Source of the DNA: Bacteroidales bacterium
Lineage (GTDB): Bacteria > Bacteroidota > Bacteroidia > Bacteroidales > UBA3824
Assembly (NCBI GenBank): GCA_017645985.1
Contig: JAGCNK010000077.1
Span: 1-7,005 of the forward strand
Reading direction: 5' to 3'
DNA length: 7,005 nucleotides
Shown here in pieces: positions 5,313 to 7,005 of this stretch. Below the pieces are notes generated by a model. That model ran no database searches. It had not been told where the DNA came from and was given only the letters and a program-made list of their open reading frames with translations. Position numbers and translations under genes: made by a program. Position 1 is the stretch's first letter, and every line of letters begins with the position of its first letter.

Positions 5313-7005
5313 ATGAAAAATTGCTTTTTAATGCTCTTGACAATTGTTGCAATGGCATTTTTGCCCGCAGCAACCTTGGCTTCAATGCCCCTCGGCAAAA
5401 CGCTTATCGTAGGTAAACTCGTTGATGCCGACAACAACTCTCCTGTAGAATACGCGTCTGTGGCTCTTTACAACCAGAAAGATGCCTCGCTTGTAACAGG
5501 CTCGCTCACCAAGGCCGACGGCACTTTTGAAATCGAAGTTTCAAAGGCTGGCACTTACTACTTGCAGGCCAACTTTGTAGGATACGAACCTATCACCGTG
5601 AGAGACATCGCAGTAACTGGCGAGGGCGGTCGCAAGAATCTCGGAGTGCTGAAAATTTCGGTTAACCGCACCGAACTCGACGAGGTGGTGGTTTCGGCTA
5701 AGAAAAATCACATTGACTATAAGATTGACCGTAAGGTAATTAACATCTCTACCGACATTGCTGCCGATGGTGGTAGTGCTGCCGATGCTCTCGAAAATGT
5801 GCCTTCGGTGGAGGTGGATATCGACGGAAACGTTACTCTGCGTGGCAACAGCAATTTTCAGGTGCTTATTGATGGCAAGCCGTCGGCAATGGACGCTTCT
5901 GAAATTCTTAAACAGACTCCTGCGGCTATGATTGAAAATATTGAGATAATTACCAACCCTTCAGCCAAATACGACCCCGAAGGCGAAACCGGCATTATCA
6001 ACCTTGTAACAAAAAAGAATGTGGTTCAGGGTATCAACGGCGTGGTAAACCTCAATGCAGGTAGCGAGCACCGTTATGGTGGCGATTTCCTTCTTAACCT
6101 TCGCCGCCAAAAATTCAACTATTTTGTGGGAGGACACTACAATAGTCGTGGTGGCTCGATGACAGGACTCAACAACCGTATTACTCACAGCGTTGACTCT
6201 ATCACCAACGATAGTATTGATATTTATAATTTCCGTACCAACAAACACGAAAACCAATTCCAGCATGCTGGTCTCAAAACTGGTTTCGATTTTTATGCCA
6301 CTGATAATGATATACTTTCGTTTAGCGTTGAGGGCGGACTTTCTCACTCTAATTCTGATGGTTCCAACGATTACGAAAACTGGACTATTAACAAACTGAA
6401 TAGCAACCGTTTCGGCGATGAAAATGTTCATTCCATCACCGACAACTCTGGCGATTCGTATTACTACAATGCCACTATGTCGTATCAGCACAACTTTGCA
6501 GGTCAGGGTCACAAACTCAATTTCAACGGCTTTGTATCGCGCAATCACAACGACAACGATGATGATTTTGACCAATATATCACCAAGTTGGATGCCGACC
6601 CCGAACACAAAGGTCACCATACCGACAATATCCGCGACAATACCCGTGGCCGCTTGAATCTCGACTACACTCTTCCATTACCCAACGAAAACCGTTTTGA
6701 GGCTGGTGCGCAGTTCGATTTTACAAGTTCAAACACCGACTATCAATGGCGCGACCTTGATAATAACGGTGATTACATTCTCAACGACGAATTTACCAAC
6801 AAAGTGGATTTTGAACGTTATATAACTTCGGTATATACCACATATTCAACCAAATGGCTTGGCTTTGGTATTCAAGCTGGATTGCGTTACGAGCAGACTC
6901 ACCGTTTGATGAAAACTCCCGATAAGGATTACCCTATCGACCGTCCCGACTTTTTCCCCACTCTGCATATCTCACGTGCCATTGGCGAGAACCATTCTGT
7001 ACAGG
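5313..7005 (+). CDS. TonB-dependent-receptor-like outer-membrane beta-barrel protein (3' end outside the window)
   Basis: The frame is open from ATG 5313 to the right edge; 564 residues are visible and no stop is reached. Family members of this type usually have about 750-850 residues, so the C-terminal part of the barrel is missing. An in-frame TGA at 5271 with no ATG, GTG or TTG between supports this start. A signal peptide covers ~1-24 (cleavage probably after ATLA). Residues ~32-115 form a carboxypeptidase-regulatory-like domain (VGKLVDADNNSPVEYASVALY, then GSLTKADGTFEIEV and GTYYLQANFVGYE). ELDEVVV (121-127) is the usual junction/TonB-box-like segment. The plug (~140-235) contains ALENVPSVEVD, TLRGNSNFQVLIDGKP, IENIEIITNPSAKYDPEGE and GIINLVTKK, typical of the OMP_b-brl_3 group. 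From ~240 barrel strands begin. The substrate cannot be predicted; no SusD partner gene is visible. It is divergent from the TPR gene. Confidence 0.9.
   Translation, partial: MKNCFLMLLTIVAMAFLPAATLASMPLGKTLIVGKLVDADNNSPVEYASVALYNQKDASLVTGSLTKADGTFEIEVSKAGTYYLQANFVGYEPITVRDIAVTGEGGRKNLGVLKISVNRTELDEVVVSAKKNHIDYKIDRKVINISTDIAADGGSAADALENVPSVEVDIDGNVTLRGNSNFQVLIDGKPSAMDASEILKQTPAAMIENIEIITNPSAKYDPEGETGIINLVTKKNVVQGINGVVNLNAGSEHRYGGDFLLNLRRQKFNYFVGGHYNSRGGSMTGLNNRITHSVDSITNDSIDIYNFRTNKHENQFQHAGLKTGFDFYATDNDILSFSVEGGLSHSNSDGSNDYENWTINKLNSNRFGDENVHSITDNSGDSYYYNATMSYQHNFAGQGHKLNFNGFVSRNHNDNDDDFDQYITKLDADPEHKGHHTDNIRDNTRGRLNLDYTLPLPNENRFEAGAQFDFTSSNTDYQWRDLDNNGDYILNDEFTNKVDFERYITSVYTTYSTKWLGFGIQAGLRYEQTHRLMKTPDKDYPIDRPDFFPTLHISRAIGENHSVQ

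Noticed and set aside
5961..6620. Long open frame on the minus strand (219 codons) inside the outer-membrane protein gene
   Set aside because: Its translation is a Val/Ile-rich low-complexity string with no motif. It is the antisense shadow of a gene with clear domains on the plus strand.
5313..7005. SusC-type glycan receptor of a polysaccharide utilisation locus
   Set aside because: The plug sequence matches the OMP_b-brl_3 group better than SusC, and no SusD or glycoside hydrolase gene is present in the window.
1..7005. CRISPR array, tRNA, rRNA, insertion sequence or phage genes
   Set aside because: No regularly spaced repeats, transposase-like protein or RNA gene pattern was seen on either strand.

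Overview
The window looks like a chromosomal segment of a Bacteroidota bacterium, most likely Bacteroidales. The evidence is a C-terminal type IX secretion (T9SS) sorting domain, an outer-membrane protein with a carboxypeptidase-like regulatory domain plus TonB-type plug and barrel, a beta-barrel/OmpA fusion, two candidate -7 elements (one TAnnTTTG match, one near-match), and no clear Shine-Dalgarno sequence before any of the five visible starts. I cannot name a genus from the sequence alone.

Layout. (1) Positions 2-496 are the C-terminal end of a protein that begins outside the window; it carries an Ig-like segment and a T9SS sorting domain. (2) After 15 bp, 512-1918 encodes an outer-membrane barrel fused to an OmpA-like peptidoglycan-binding domain. 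(3) A strong hairpin plus T-tract (1936-1965) ends this unit, and a candidate Bacteroidota -7 box (1968-1975) follows at once. (4) 1999-3399 and 3406-4383, 6 bp apart, encode an FAD-dependent protoporphyrinogen oxidase and a ferrochelatase, the last two enzymes of protoheme synthesis. (5) On the minus strand, 5065-4388 encodes a secreted TPR protein that converges on the ferrochelatase gene with only 4 bp between the stops. (6) An AT-rich divergent region (5066-5312) holds two near-identical palindromic boxes and a candidate promoter. (7) From 5313 to the right edge runs the N-terminal two thirds or so of a TonB-receptor-like outer-membrane barrel protein; its stop lies outside the window.

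How the genes fit together. The hemG-hemH pair is a clear functional unit: oxidation of protoporphyrinogen IX to protoporphyrin IX, then iron insertion to give heme. The other genes are envelope or export functions: a T9SS cargo, an envelope-anchoring OmpA protein, a periplasmic or surface TPR protein and an outer-membrane receptor-like barrel. No direct link between these and heme metabolism is visible.

Most of the window is ordinary Bacteroidota housekeeping and envelope content, and I find no convincing evidence for a new multi-gene system. The features most worth checking are the paired palindromes in the divergent intergenic region, the compact terminator/promoter junction in front of hemG with its 2-codon upstream ORF overlapping the hemG start, and some departures from the usual ferrochelatase motifs.
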